NCBI GenBank assembly: GCA_947462335.1
Contig: OX381714.1
Coordinates: 17,828,618 to 17,892,617 of the forward strand
Length of the DNA: 64,000 nt
Source of the DNA: Harmothoe impar
Taxonomy: Eukaryota; Annelida; Polychaeta; Phyllodocida; Polynoidae
Reading direction: 5' to 3'
Part shown: piece after piece, positions 1-12,474 of the stretch
Layout: each line of letters opens with the position of its first letter
Position numbering within the stretch: position 1 is the stretch's first letter
Translations under genes and position numbers: made by a program
The notes under the pieces: model-generated
The model's input: only the letters and a program-made list of their open reading frames with translations
The model's database searches: none
What the model was told of the DNA's origin: nothing

Positions 1-1000
1 TGTAACGTTAATGGCATTACAAATTAACTCTTTTGTACCTGTAGGCTAGAATACAACCTGAAGCATCCTAATTAATTTTTGTAGCTTGAGTACCCATTGA
101 TATTGAGTGGCCACTTAAAGTGACCTATCTGAGGTTATTGTCACAAACATTACACAAGTGGCATGTCTTTAAATGTGGGCTGTGGTGAAAAGTTGGGAAT
201 ATATTATATTTCAGTAAAACTCATGAAACTGATAGGTAACACATATACCTAGTAAACTGTGCCGATTGATAAGGCTTGTAATAGCTTTCTTGGCCATGGG
301 AGACACATGATAAAAAAAAAAGAGAAGAGGCTGGAACGTCGTTTTTGGGGTGTTTTTTTACTTTGGAGGGCCATAAGTCTAAAAATATTGATCTGACAAA
401 TAAAAATTAGTTTTTCCGGAAACCTAGAATGTGCCCTCTTAACAGCAATAAGAGCTAGTAAGGTGCAGATTGCTTTATTCTATAGCTCATGGAAGGTTAA
501 AAACACTCGAAAACACCAATTGGTACATTTATGTGGTTTCTGACTCATATCTCCCTTCTGTTCATGTCCTAAACATTTACTAACCCTTTGAATGTCGCCA
601 GATTATGGTATTGCACACATATTGTAACTGTCTTTGACATTGATAAAAAACTATGTGCTACAATATCATGGGCATCTAGACTAACTAGAAACATTTGAAT
701 AATTCCCCATCTGTATTACTTCATCAATGGTTCACTATTATTTTGATCGAAAAATATATCATATGATCTTATGTTTTTGTTTAAAAAGATTGGCAACTTT
801 TTTCTGTCTTGCAAAATGTAGAATTTTTTTTCTAGATGTATGTCTCTTGGTGATAGGGATGTGTTACAATTAGCAAATAAATAGCGGATGACATTGCACC
901 CTCCATTTCTCCCTGCTTTCAAGTGAGGCCATAATGGATTCCCTTTCAGATAGTTCATTCATTCTGCCTACACAGTCAGACAATGCTTTACAAACACTAT
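1..1000. other. Intergenic DNA, no gene seen
   Basis: AT-rich sequence with only short open frames that lack coding character. I see no repeat with clear ends and no RNA gene. Confidence 0.6.
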
Positions 1001-1002
1001 TA

Positions 1003-1190
1003 CACAGAGAGAAGGATCCGAGTCATAAGGGGAGTCCACGCTATAAAAAGAGAGCCAGGCCCCCTTTGGCTCACTTTTCGCACTGTCTGACTCCCCCTTC
1101 TAACGGCCCTGACTCCTTTTCAATTAGATTAAACAGAGTCCAGGTCAGCTGAGGGGAGTAAATGGTTGCCTGGACTCCCTAAGGGAGTCA
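1003..1190. repeat. GGGAGTC-rich repeat, diverged copy
   Basis: The stretch is full of GGGAGTC and its complement GACTCCC in both orientations, the signature of a repeat family that recurs at 1,738-2,011, 2,627-3,223, 16,300-16,486 and 18,368-18,598. The ends of this copy are not clear. Confidence 0.5.
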
Positions 1191-1737
1191 CAGAAGTAAG
1201 CATAAAAGACAGAAATAGGGAACACACTAGGTGGCACTACTGTACAAAGACCGTAATGCCATCTAGCACATATGTTTAGAAGCTATCTGACTCTCTTTAT
1301 AATCAGAGTCAAGGTCAGTTGGTTATGATTAAGCCTGTTAGGTGGTAGCACTATACTTAAAATGGTATTATTCTGTATGCTCAGATCTCTAGATCCACAT
1401 AATTTGTGATATTTATAATTATGCTAATACATGTATATCATTGTAGCATCAAAGTTTAATGTCAGAATTAGATTTCATAAAATAATTGTAGTTAACTTAA
1501 AACTGTAGCTCATGCATGATGTATAAGTTATTGACACCCAATTTGTAAGAACATGAGAAAGTTAAATCCAGAAAAGCTCAGATGTTCTTTTATAGGATAA
1601 CTAATGTGCAGTGAGGGATCTTTCTGAGATCCCCCTCCTTGTGAGACATTGCACCAAAATGATGTAGAAACAGCAGCTAAGGAGACAGCTAATGGAATGG
1701 TTATATAGAGGGGTAAGGGATAGAAACTACCAATTTA
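1191..1737. other. Intergenic DNA between two GGGAGTC repeats
   Basis: AT-rich, no coding frame or clear repeat recognised apart from isolated GAGTC words. Confidence 0.5.
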
Positions 1738-2011
1738 CAAAGGGAGTCGTGGTTCAATGACTCCCTGTGCCTAGACTCCCTTTCTAAAGGGAGTTGCAGC
1801 ATGAACCTGGACTCTGTTTGGGGCGGGGAGTCATAAAAGGGAGTCATTTTGGAGGCAAAACCTGGGCTCTCTTAGGGGAGTCACGTGACTCCCTTTTAAG
1901 GGAGTCAGGTACCGACTCCTTTCATTAAGAGAGTCAAAAAGAGAGTCAGAAAAGGGAGTCATTCTGAAGGCAAGCCTGGACTCCCTTTTGACTCTGTTTC
2001 TTCTCTCTGTG
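1738..2011. repeat. GGGAGTC-family element, right end intact
   Basis: Dense GGGAGTC/GACTCCC words in both orientations. The right end (about 1,979-2,011) is the shared family terminus: GACTCCCTTTTGACTCTG, then a pyrimidine run, then CTCTGTG. The matching left terminus (CACAGAGAAAAGAAAC, seen in the copy at 18,368) is not recognisable here. Probably a non-autonomous inverted-repeat element without coding capacity. Confidence 0.55.
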
Positions 2012-2626
2012 TACAATAGAACCTTCACAATTAAGAGAGTCAGAGCACCCGCATATCTCTCTGTCTCTCTTAGATCCTTACAATGTATTGCATCCAATGA
2101 ACAAAGGCATCAACTGTTTCTCTTAGTTCATAACATTTTCAAATGTACAATTTCACGACAGTATTCATTTCCCTGAGCCTCATACATTTAGCGGCCATGC
2201 AGAATATGTGTCCATAGTTTTAGGTCTTTTCGAAATGAATGAGCGTCCATAAACTGGTTTACAAAAGAATTATCAGTATCATTTTAAATCATTCTAAAAT
2301 TTTAAGAGGAAGAAGCAGGATGTACTGCTAATAAAACATCCTCTTTATCTATTCATGGCTTTTTGGTGGGAGGCATTGTGTTTGTTAAGTTTGTGGCCCA
2401 AGTATTAGTAACTATTACGCTGAAGAAAGGAAAGGATAGCAAGCTGCGTGTTGAGACCCATAAATTAGTTGTTTTTTACATGAAGTGTATAAACCCACTC
2501 TACATATGGAAAGGATTCCTGATACCAACGTGACCATAAGGTAATCTAATGCTCTAATTGTGAATGACTCATGAATGCATTTGCATGAATCTATAACTAT
2601 TTTGGCAGTACACTGACAATGAATTC
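2012..2626. other. Intergenic DNA, no gene seen
   Basis: No coding frame, RNA gene or repeat with definable ends was recognised. Confidence 0.5.
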
Positions 2627-2994
2627 GAAACAGCGTCAAAAGGGAGTTCATGTTGCCTCCAGAGTGACTCACCACTCTGGGGGAGTCCAGGTCCTTATAT
2701 TTTTTTTTGAATAGGTTTATTGACCATAAATCATGTAAATGTAGAACACGTTCTTCCAGTACGGTCAGTTAGAAATATGTACACAGTATATTACAATAAA
2801 ATACTTCAATTAATGAAATATTTAGTTCCTTGTATTGTTCAGTCACATTATTCCGATCCTTTACAGGCATATACCGCCTCTCTCAGGTGCAGTAAATGCA
2901 AGAATATATACAACAGTTCCTTGTTAGCATAGATGAGATGCACTAGGGTGCCGTATCCCATACTACTTCTGTATTTTACTCTGTTAAGTATATA

Positions 2995-3055
<61 letters not shown>

Positions 3056-3223
3056 GACTCCCATGGGTGAGCCAGTGAGCTATGTGACTCCCCAAGGTGG
3101 CCACCTTAGGTCAGCAAGGGAGTCACATATACTCCCTTGGACTGCCTGGGCTCCCCTAAAGAGGTGAGTCATTCTGGAGGGAGGCAACGTGAACTCCCTT
3201 TTGAAGCTGTTTCTTTTTTTGTG
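2627..3223. repeat. GGGAGTC-family element split by inserted sequence
   Basis: The left end AAACAGCGTCAAAAGGGAG (from 2,628) and the right end GAACTCCCTTTTGAAGCTG (about 3,191-3,209) are the two inverted termini of the family. The middle holds about 300 bp of unrelated AT-rich sequence and a long TA microsatellite, suggesting a later insertion or expansion inside the element. Confidence 0.6.
2989..3051. repeat. TA dinucleotide microsatellite
   Basis: About 60 bp of nearly perfect (TA)n inside the GGGAGTC-family element. Likely length-polymorphic. Confidence 0.95.
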
Positions 3224-5016
3224 CAGGTTCTAATGATATTGTAGACAGTTACGAGTTGGTTCTTGTATTCTGGCATTGTTAAGGCAAAGGAGATCGACAT
3301 TCAAGGTTCGTGAGGTTTCAATGATAAGTATATTTCTTTAGTTGATACGGCTTTTAATTATCTGAGGACTGGCTCATGGCATATGTGTGGGCCCAGACCA
3401 TCTAAAATACCAGAGATATTCCAGGGGCCAAGGGAATTTAGTTGATTTCACCTGGACAACACGAGGGCAATCCACACCTGGTATAAGGCTGTGTCTCATG
3501 AACCTGGGCCAATGTTTACGTCTCTGACAGGGCGGTAACTTGTGGGTGACCGAGATCTGTTGTAATTGAGTGTCATCAAAACTCCTCTTCTAACCAACTT
3601 ATCAGCTTATAAATGTCATATCAGGCCATCATCATCTAGCATTAGCTATTACGATCTACGAATTGATATGCATGACAATAAGTCAGGGGCAGCAGAAGGT
3701 GGATAAAGTTGGGTGAGGGTCTCAAGTCCCAACACTCATGATTAGAGGGAGTCATAAACTATAGGGGTCTTGGGGTCGCGGACCCCCGGCAAATTAAGGA
3801 ATTTCCCTTTAAAATCGGCCCATTTCTAAAAAGTGATTTGATACAGGTTATATGCCCTTTAGATTTTTTTTTTTGGAATTTACAGTTAAATCGATGTGTT
3901 CTGATGGAGTTTGAGCTTGTTATTTGAGAACGTTTTAGGAATTTTATCATGAGATAATTATAGGCTGATTTTGCTGTCCCTATACAATACATAGTGCTGT
4001 AAATATACACAAGCTGACTTGCTGTAGGTCTACAGCAAAATCTAGTGGAACCAAAGCCGCCTGCAATATGTGCTGTACAGGAACAGTACTTACTTCTAAC
4101 AGTGTAGATGTTGATTAATAGCGGTGAAGTCTTCAGAATATCACTCTAACACAATTTTTGAGTCCACATAGATGTTAAATAAAGAGCTCAAGGTATTTAT
4201 TCAAACTATGCATGTAAATAGGTCAGGGCAGCCATTATGCATTCTCAATGGACTTGCAGTGAAAGCCATTAGAAATACACCATGCTCACTGTTGTTAAAT
4301 AAAGATAGACAAATGCATTTACGACCCTGGGATTCCTGGGCATCGTTCTAGTTGAGCCATGGGCCGTATCACACAGAACCATAGAAGCCATGGGCTCAGT
4401 GCACACTGAACCCATCAGGGAGCTTTTGTTTGTATTTCTTATGATAAAAAATTAGAGAAATTCAATTTTTAACCCACCTATGTAATACGGCCATTGTTGT
4501 ACACATCCCATGGGGGCATTGGCATTACGGGGATTTCAGTTCTTAACCATAGTAAACATCATTAGGCCTAAAAGAATAGGGTTTGTTTCAGGTCACCCGA
4601 CCGACCCTACCAAGATAAGGCCGACCCTATGTCTTTTTATGCAATTTTGAAGAAACTTTCGTATTTTTACCCTTTTTTGGTCAATTTAGGGTCTTCAGAG
4701 AGGCTGGCTGGTACTTTGGTGTTTATTAAAGAAAAGTTAAAAAAAGAAATATCCCACACTCCCCCCTTTGCTGACTGCCCACCCCCATACTGAGCACTTG
4801 ACCAGTTCACATCACGAAGAGAAGCCTCAGTGCGCACTCTCTGTCAGCAGAAGCCATACACTAATGACAGCCGAGTCACGGTAAGGGCCTTGACAGTTGA
4901 CAGAGGGTTGACAGTGCGTGGGCAGAGAGGTTCTTAGTATAATGAGGTCATAGTGCTGGTGGCAGGTCAGCGTCCTGAAAGTAGTGTAGGCCTGGTATAC
5001 TTTTCTTTTACCATTA
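3224..5016. other. Intergenic DNA with one solo repeat end
   Basis: No gene recognised. Positions 3,485-3,526 (GGCTGTGTCTCATGAACC, then GGGCCAATGTTTACGTCTC) match the terminal repeat of the element at 15,927-16,257, but without a partner in inverted orientation nearby, so it is a fragment. The rest is unremarkable AT-rich sequence. Confidence 0.5.
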
Positions 5017-5021
5017 CCAAG

Positions 5022-5358
5022 CAGGCCCGTAACTAGCCCTCTTTGCGGGGCGGTTCGTTTTTTGATAAGGTGGAACTAGACAAATTCAATGGTGGAACTT
5101 GCTATATTTTCATAAAAAAATATGTAAATAATGACTTAATTTGCACACCAAAAAAGCCATGTAATGACATGAACCATGCTTGCAGGGTTTACTCCCTACA
5201 GACCTTAATAATTGTCCGATTTATGCCGCGAAAACTGGCATAGAGCTAATTATCTCCACTTTTAGGTCAGCTAGGGTGGAACTATTTTGCTCCATCAGGC
5301 TTGTGGGGGGGGGGGGGGGTTCGTTCAAACCGACGAGCCCCCCCTAGTTACGGGCCTG
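5022..5358. mobile_element. Non-autonomous DNA element with CAGGCCCGTAACTAG termini
   Basis: Perfect 15-bp inverted ends, CAGGCCCGTAACTAG at 5,022-5,036 and its complement at 5,344-5,358, flanked by the 5-bp direct repeat CCAAG (5,017-5,021 and 5,359-5,363). The interior has no plausible transposase frame and ends in a G run followed by a C run. Typical of a MITE; the superfamily cannot be named from the ends alone. Confidence 0.8.
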
Positions 5359-5479
5359 CCAAGGCCGGACAATGCCTAAATCCATGAAACCATTCATCAG
5401 AAAGATGCATGGATGCGGTCCTGAGTGGTGGTAGTGGTGGGCTTGGATGGGATTACCAGGGCAACATGCATGCATCATT

Positions 5480-5950
5480 AAAGCTGGGACTCCACTAGCC
5501 GATTTTTTTGGCAATTCTCGCGATCCGATCATACCCTGGTACCCCTAGCTATCCTATATATTAGTGAAACGATCAGATCAGATATAAAGTGTCAGGGTTT
5601 GTTTATATTTACATCAGATGCGTTATGTATACATTTGTATTAGGTAAAGACAGATCTAGAGAGGTCAGATATTCAAAAAACAAACCTGTTTGATTTGAGA
5701 TCTGGAGCCAAAATCGGCCTGGGATGCAAAATCGGAACCTAAATCGGGAGCTTGATCGTGTTATATTGCCTTGGCAAGTCTAATTTCCACTTGTTTATAA
5801 GCATAACCATTATTTGTAAACACAAACCCATGGCAGGGTCTATAGAACCTCTCTGTCTAACGTATATAACTGTTATGGTATATATCTGAGTTAAATTCGT
5901 GAGAATAGCCCCGATTTGAGAACAAAATCGGTTAGTGGAGCCTCACCTTA
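5480..5950. mobile_element. Non-autonomous DNA element, CTCCACTARCCGATTTT termini
   Basis: The left end (5,480-5,507) and right end (about 5,924-5,950) are imperfect inverted copies sharing CTCCACTAGCCGATTTT versus AAATCGGTTAGTGGAG. TTA/TAA letters flank both ends. The interior repeats the word AAATCGG several times. No coding frame. Confidence 0.65.
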
Positions 5951-6141
5951 AGTCAAATGGCATGCCATATCAAAGCACTATGTAATTCGTAAAGGAAACA
6001 GTATTTTTGACAATTTCAACCGCAAAACTATAGCAATATAGTCTACTGAACCTACCATACAGGTGTGGCACAAACATCAATGGCTTAATACCTGTGTAGG
6101 ATAATCAGACGCATATTTCTAAAACACAGTTTGCAGGTCAT

Positions 6142-6501
6142 TAGGCCACCCCAAATAAAAAAGTTGGTCTATTGATTTCCCGCACCATAATTTCGAAAAT
6201 GCAAATGTTTTTTTTGTTTTTTTTAAAGTGTCTATGGACTCCGCCCGCATCATTTCCTGAAGAATAGGTGGTTTTTTAAAACTTTTTTAGTGGAATTTTC
6301 TTTCATTGTGAGGCAAGATATATCAAGTTGTAAAAAAAATATTTAAAAGAATTTCTTTCAGAAAAAAAAATTACCCTCCCCCTGATTCAAGGTTAAATTC
6401 CATGGACAAAAAAAACATTGGAAAAAAAATGAAATCGCCCGCCCTCACCAATTTTTGAAAAGCAAAATCCATAGACCAACTTTTTAATTTGGTGTGGCCT
6501 T
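6142..6501. mobile_element. Non-autonomous DNA element, GGCCACACCAAAT termini
   Basis: About 37-bp inverted ends: the left end (6,142-6,179) reads AGGCCACCCCAAATAAAAAA and continues GTTGGTCTATTGATTT. The right end (about 6,465-6,501) is its complement with a few changes. The centre is a purine/pyrimidine-rich filler without a gene. Confidence 0.75.
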
Positions 6502-7392
6502 ATATGCAATGCTCCAGAGTTACATACAGCAAAGTAGACGGTCAATTCTAGGACTGAAAATTCTAAACATCTATAGCATGAAACCATCCCCAACCTTACC
6601 ATGACGGGGACCCGTCTCCGGCCCCTCCCTCTGTCAGTGCTGCCCCCTAGTAGACCGTGCCGACCACATCAGTGTCAGTCACCCCACCTAGTGAGCAGCT
6701 GCTGACTGAGTGGTGAGTGAGTGGAGCAATATCCAGATGCATTGAATGTTTCATTCTGGTTCGCGTGAATTCTGCAAAGCTGTTATTTTAGACAGTTAGA
6801 GGGGATGCATCAATGTCTGTTTTTCCTTTGAGAGGGCGGGGGGGGGGGCTCTGTACCTCATAATCAGAATGCCCTCTGTTTAAAGCTAGACACATTGTAT
6901 GACATTATATTATTTGGCCATCCCAACGAAATGTTCGACTTCCCTTAATAAAGAGTTGCTTTTGCCCCTAATTCTAAATATATATATATATATTTATATT
7001 TTGTATTTCTTTAATGTAATGGTTATTCTTGCTGTCTACTAGTTCTAAACTCCTTTGTAATGTATATTTATACCTGTCTGCATCTGACCTAGCTGGCTGA
7101 CGCTCCCTCCTACTACTGGCATTATCCCTGTCACCCTTTTGTACACTGATATTCTTTGGCTCCTTATGAGTTTGAGCTGAATTTTGAGTAATTTGATTGC
7201 CAACTTTTCATTTACATGTTATTAAAGTGCAATTTTGGGCCGACAGTAGTAGATGAGCAATATACATATGTGGCACAATCTGCAAAAAGGGACCTTATTG
7301 CAGAGCACACTAAGGTCCCTTTTCGAAGCCCATGTCACATATATATAACCAATTTTCAATAAGTCGTCGTATGTATAACCAATCTCTCAGTC
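6502..7392. other. Intergenic DNA with one short hairpin
   Basis: No gene. Positions 7,285-7,297 and 7,311-7,323 form an inverted repeat (AAAAGGGACCTTA and complement) around a 13-nt loop. A G run lies near 6,840 and a short TA repeat near 6,980. Confidence 0.5.
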
Positions 7393-8206
7393 ATGCCTGA
7401 CCAATGTCCAAATGTCCAATGTCCAATGCCCAAAGCTATTATCAAGTTCATAAATCGGGAAACAAAGAAAATGTTAGAGGATCACGAAGTACCAAATTAC
7501 ATTAATGATTACTTTACAAATATCGGTGCTGAATTGGCTAGTGGCAATAATGATGTCTGGGTACCTGACTTTGAAAGGAAGGAGGTCGATATTGAGAACT
7601 TGAGTACTAATGAGAAGACGTTATTAAGCGTATAAAGAACATTAAGTTACATAAAACATCTGCGGTTGATGGTTCAAGTACCAGAGTGTTAAAGGATGCT
7701 TTCATATACATTTGTACCTAAGTGAACAGGTTACACACATTTACAAGACCTCACTTGACACTGGTGTTGTTCCACAGCAGTGGAAAGAAGCTGTTATAAT
7801 ACCAATACCTGTAAAAATGATAGGCTTATATATATCCTAGAAAAACCCCTATTTCACTAGTTGCATCACGTTCATGAGAATCAGTCCCAAGGATTGTAAC
7901 TTGACGCAGGTAAAATACTTGAGACCCATTTCCCTACTTCCATTGCCATCAAAATTACTAGAAAAGATATCACATAGAAATGAAATGGATTTTCTGGACC
8001 AGGAGCATATTTTAAGTAAAAAACAGGGAGGTTATAGGAAAAAATGTTCAAGGGTACAAACCATAGGGGAATTAACTGATGATATATCAAGGGAAAGAAA
8101 TGTGGGAAGAGAAACTTTAGCAGTGTTTATTGATTTTAAAAAAGCATTTGATCCTGTCCACCATAAAACTGTATTTAAGACGATAGATGTAACTGTAATG
8201 TTATGA
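7393..8206 (+). pseudogene. Decayed LINE (non-LTR) reverse transcriptase fragment
   Basis: Two plus-strand frames, 7,393-7,635 and 7,874-8,206, read as pieces of a Jockey/CR1-like LINE polymerase. The first contains INDYFTNIGAELA, typical of the segment before the RT core. The second has RPISLLPLPSKLLEKI (RT block 1), then QGGYRKKCSR and AVFIDFKKAFDPVHH, the motif-A region with its catalytic Asp. The connecting sequence (7,640-7,870) still reads like RT (SAVDGSS; VVPQQWKEAVIIPIP) but is frameshifted and stopped. Motif C (YADD) and the endonuclease are missing, so it is a dead 5'- and 3'-truncated copy. Confidence 0.85.
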
Positions 8207-9564
8207 TGAACATGAAATAAGGTAAAAATCTATGAACAAATGGTATAGCCACTACAGACTAAGGGCCGGGACTTTTAGAGTATCTGGGTAGATCCCCTCC
8301 CTTTTCACACCATAAATCATGTGAGTGGACCCCTTTGTAGCCCCAGCCCGTGCTGTAACCTCAGTGTTATATTGATGTAAGCTGCTGTGGAACTTCTGCC
8401 TCCTCTGATATACATTAACAGATTCTGCTGAAACCGCTCGGACTGCATATTGCTCCCTTACAAGAAGTGATACACCAACCCAACAACGGATATCACGCCC
8501 TCATATTTCTTTAATAATAAAAAAACAATGCTGCTCTCGTAGCGCCAAATAAGAAAGGGCGTTAAAAGTGGTGCCCCTTCTAAAGATGATTCATATAGGT
8601 ACTTCTATGACAATTAAACTACAGTTGGATGGTTTACCTGGAAGTAAGACTTTAGTATGTACCTGGTCTGAGCGGTTACGGTGAATTCGACCTTTTTGTG
8701 TGAAGAAAACACCACGAACATGGAGTCAGGTGTCAGAGTGTGATTACATGAAAGGTGTGTGCCGTGCTGTCTGTACAAACACCACCCATGTTATCACCAT
8801 ACACCACCACTATTTGTACCGTACAAGATGACAATGGCATTGTCATGTTATTTTCGTTTCTCCTTAAACATCTCAAGATATGGGAGAAGTATTGTATGAC
8901 TCCCGCAGTGTTTTGTAGTCGAATTGAGGTGCACTCAAAGTAGGACGGGTATTACAGGGTGAATTACTTAGCGAGCTAACAAATATTGTTCACCCCCCCC
9001 CTCCTCCCCATTGAAATACAATAATGTATAGGTTGAAATTATTTTGACCCTTCCCTCTCAGAAGGGGTCGACCTCTTCTTGGCCCCTCTCCCCTCCCTCC
9101 CTCCCTCCCTCCCTCCCATGCACACTGTATTATGGCCATGTCCTTTGCTAGGGAGAGCAGCTGTAAAAATACAATAAGATAGATGTGTTTACTTCATTCT
9201 GTTGGAGTATGTTTATGTTATAGTATGCGCCTCTTTCAACTGAACCGGTACATCATTAAACATTGGCGTAACTATAACTCATTTCTTCGTTGCATAGTAT
9301 TTATTCCTACTACGGCTACACAGCAAAATGCTTTGATCATTCAGTATTTTGAGGAAAATTATTGTAGTTATATATAGAAACGATGAAGTGTTCTTCTTAT
9401 TTTTTTACTGTAGTTCTTGTCCATATTTAAATGTGTGTTATGACTCGGAAGGGTTCCTTAATTCAACATGGGACATGATAGGCTTTCATGGGTTACATGG
9501 GACAGGACCATTTCTTAATTTTGATTTGTTTATGACATCTTGATCGGGGGCCCAGTTCATCATC
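8207..9564. other. Intergenic DNA with low-complexity C/T tract
   Basis: No gene recognised. Positions 9,085-9,118 are a (CCCT)n-like tract next to several C runs. Confidence 0.5.
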
Positions 9565-10349
9565 CTGGGGCTCGATTCATAAGTTTCTACGACACAGAGG
9601 GCCATTTTACTGCTACGACCATTGCTGATCGTCCTGGAGTCATTTTATGCCATACCTACGACACCTGTATATCAGTTGTAAGGGTGGAGAAAAATAACCA
9701 CACTTCCGACTAGCTTATATCATACGACCAGCTTATTTCAAGAAAATTGTAGAATGCTGTCGTACAAAAAAAGGGGTGCATTTCAAAAGAAAATTGTAGC
9801 AAATTTCCCAATTGTCCTATTGCACAGAATACCTGTATATGGTGATTGTAAGTGGGAAAATGCCCATTGCACAACAGACGGCTGAGACAGCCTCTAAAGT
9901 CATCTCAGCCATCTAAAAAATCTTTAATAATGGTTTGTTCTGTACAAAACCAAGATGTAATGACTGCTATTTACATGTACATTACCTCGTAAGAATGAGT
10001 GCCTCATAAATTCACAATATTACCCATTTTTTGAAAATGATTATCTAACAGTTTACCCATAAATCGTAGTGTGTGCTATATTCTTATGCACTCTGTAATA
10101 AAAAGTTATGTTTTACCATAATTACTTTTACAACAACTTTCTAATGGCTAGTGATACGATCAAGTAAAGTAAATGTGTCCTATGATTATCATTGTGAAAT
10201 GTACCACATTTTCTGTACGACTGCCTTGCATGACTTCTTCACTACGACCAGTAGAAAAAATACGATTTGCTCTCTTTTCCCTACAGACACGTTTTTTCAT
10301 GGTCGTAGCTTTTTTGAGCTGTAGTACAATGTTATGAATCGGGCCCCAG
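9565..10349. mobile_element. Non-autonomous DNA element, CTGGGGCTCGATTCATAA termini
   Basis: 18-bp inverted ends with one mismatch: CTGGGGCTCGATTCATAA at 9,565-9,582 and TTATGAATCGGGCCCCAG at 10,332-10,349. The words TACGAC and GTCGTA recur just inside both ends. No transposase frame inside. Confidence 0.75.
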
Positions 10350-10552
10350 GGTCCTGAAACTCGCCATTCCCGCAATGTACATTGTAGTGACAGCCGTTTT
10401 CACTTTTTACAAATACGTTTTCCATCATACCCTGGAGATCTAATCTTATAAAATATGAACTGTGCTTTATTACGTTGTGCTGTTTCCCAACTCGCCAGTG
10501 CTGCATTCTTCATTCATGGATGGTGCCTACCCAATGGCCAAAGGAACTCCTA

Positions 10553-10660
10553 CCCAGTGGGCACAAGACTCAGTTGAATGTTGACTCAATGTTGCATCAA
10601 CATTGAATCAACATTGTAAACCAGTTTTCAATGTTGATTCACTGTTCTGTGCCCACTGGG
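10553..10660. mobile_element. Short MITE with CCCAGTGGGCACA termini, copy 1
   Basis: Starts CCCAGTGGGCACA and ends TGTGCCCACTGGG. The 108-bp body is made of CAATGTTGATTCAA-like words in both orientations, giving a near-complete foldback. The second copy is at 13,757-13,864. Confidence 0.85.
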
Positions 10661-11864
10661 TACTCATGGTCAGTTACTTCCTGTCACTGTATTGCTATTG
10701 GTGCATACTGACAGCAAATGAATGACTCCTTCTGTCATCAGCCCTTTCTTGCAAGGTTAAAGAAATCAGTTCTAAATTCCTTCTCGGCTTGATCTCTTCT
10801 CACTACTTCTACAAAAACTAATTCTACAGTACATTGGCAGTAGAATAGACTGTTGGTTTACAATATAAAGGGACATATTGTAGGTTCACTATTCACAGTG
10901 TAGACAAGGCTATGTGTCTGCTAGCAATTCAAATGAGCAATACAAACATCCAGGAAGGAGGGGGGGGCTTAGAGACACAATTTCAAGTGTCAATCTCAAA
11001 GTTTATGTCCGACTCATGGTGAAACTACCCCACCCCCTGTAACCCCCCCCCCCCCGACCCAACCCCTAGAGTGAGACAGTTTGTCTTGTACACGTGTAGC
11101 CCCCTCTGAGACATGGCACGTGGTACAGCAGCAGTAGCACCAGGTTGTGTTGTGGCGAGTTTTTGTCCCCAACTCTGCTGCCGCCCCCAGGGTTCCCACA
11201 GCCCAGCCCCGACCCTGGATGCCATGTATGGGGCGCTCAGTGTGTTGTACATTTAACCATTTAACCCTTTAAGTAAGACATAATGCGTTATTGCCAATGG
11301 TCATCAAGATACATGAATGCAGCCCCGGAAAGTAACTTGCCACTGCTGCATTCAAGCATCATGGTGACCTCAAGAGGTCAAGACCGGGGTCTAGACACTC
11401 CTGAAGGGTCGGCATGATGAACCAATGCAGCCCTGGCGAGTTACTTGCCGGGGCGTGCATCCTTAAAGTGTTAATGACCCCACAGTACTTTGTCCTAAAA
11501 CAGTATGCCCTCCGTTCTAATATTGCATGACTTCATGTAGCCCTGTGAAGTATAGAGTCAACAGGGTTATATTCATGCATTATGCCAACTCTTTGAGAGC
11601 GATTCAGGGTTATCACGATGATTGGGTACAATTATGGGCGCATTACTTACCAGAGCACAGTGAGAACAGGTTATGTGGCAACACAGTGCTGAATGCGATA
11701 ACCCTATGTATCATCATGCTGCAGGTATCTCACCAATAGAATGCAGTTGTTTCCTCCCTTCATCTCTACCTGCCTCCCTTCCCCTCTTCAAGACCTCCTG
11801 ACATATGATTATAATTCCCTCTCTATAACACTTCATTGTCACTTTAAACCCCCACCCATGTTTG
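10661..11864. other. Intergenic DNA, no gene seen
   Basis: Contains a C run at 11,043-11,055 and a dispersed repeat near 11,300-11,470 (words such as GCAGCCCYGGCGAGTTACTT) that reappears near 27,640. Short GC-rich frames on the minus strand look like chance. Confidence 0.45.
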
Positions 11865-12474
11865 CCCCTGTTAGGCTAGATGGTCTCTGATTTCAAATTG
11901 CTACAGTTTTGTTAGTGTCTCACAACCATCAGGCTAAATAGTCTCAAAATACGATACCTTTGTGAGTATTTTGTAACACTCAGGCTAGACAACCCCAAAG
12001 TTCTGATAGATAGTCCCAACATTTTGAGACTTGTCATTCCTCAATCTGAATAGTCTTTAACAATACTGGCGTCAACCCCTATTTCTCCTGCCATGTGAAT
12101 AGGCCTGTCACAACGTACTTTTCAGTCTCTCAGATTCTCATAAAGCTAAAGTGTCTTGATACTATCTAGCCCGATGCTTGCGAGCTACTTACAAAATTGA
12201 GGGTTCCTAGATGCCCGGCTAGATGCTCACAAGATTATAGCCTTTTCACTATGTTTTAAACTAATGCAGATTTGCGATTATCTAGCCTTAGGGTTGCAAG
12301 ATTTTCAGAGGTCATCTTGAGACTGTCCTGCCTTTTGAGACTATCTAGCGTGATTGACATATCTAGATTGACATATGTTTTGAGACTATCTTGCAGTTTT
12401 GAGACTTTCTAGCCTTGAGGTTGCAAGGATGTCGCAAAACTGTAGTATTTTGAGACTATCTAGCCAAACAGGCC
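11865..12474. mobile_element. Foldback-type element with many subterminal GGCTAGATAGTCTC words
   Basis: The left end CCCTGTTAGGCTAGATGGTC and the right end GACTATCTAGCCAAACAGG are inverted copies. Inside, the word GGCTAGATAGTCTCAAAA recurs in the left half and GAGACTATCTAGCC in the right half, several times each. No coding frame. Arrays of short subterminal repeats are transposase-binding arrays in several DNA transposon families; here that is inference. Confidence 0.7.

Noticed and set aside
11014..11252. GC-rich minus-strand frames near a C run
   Set aside because: Gly-rich translation of a homopolymer neighbourhood, no conserved features.
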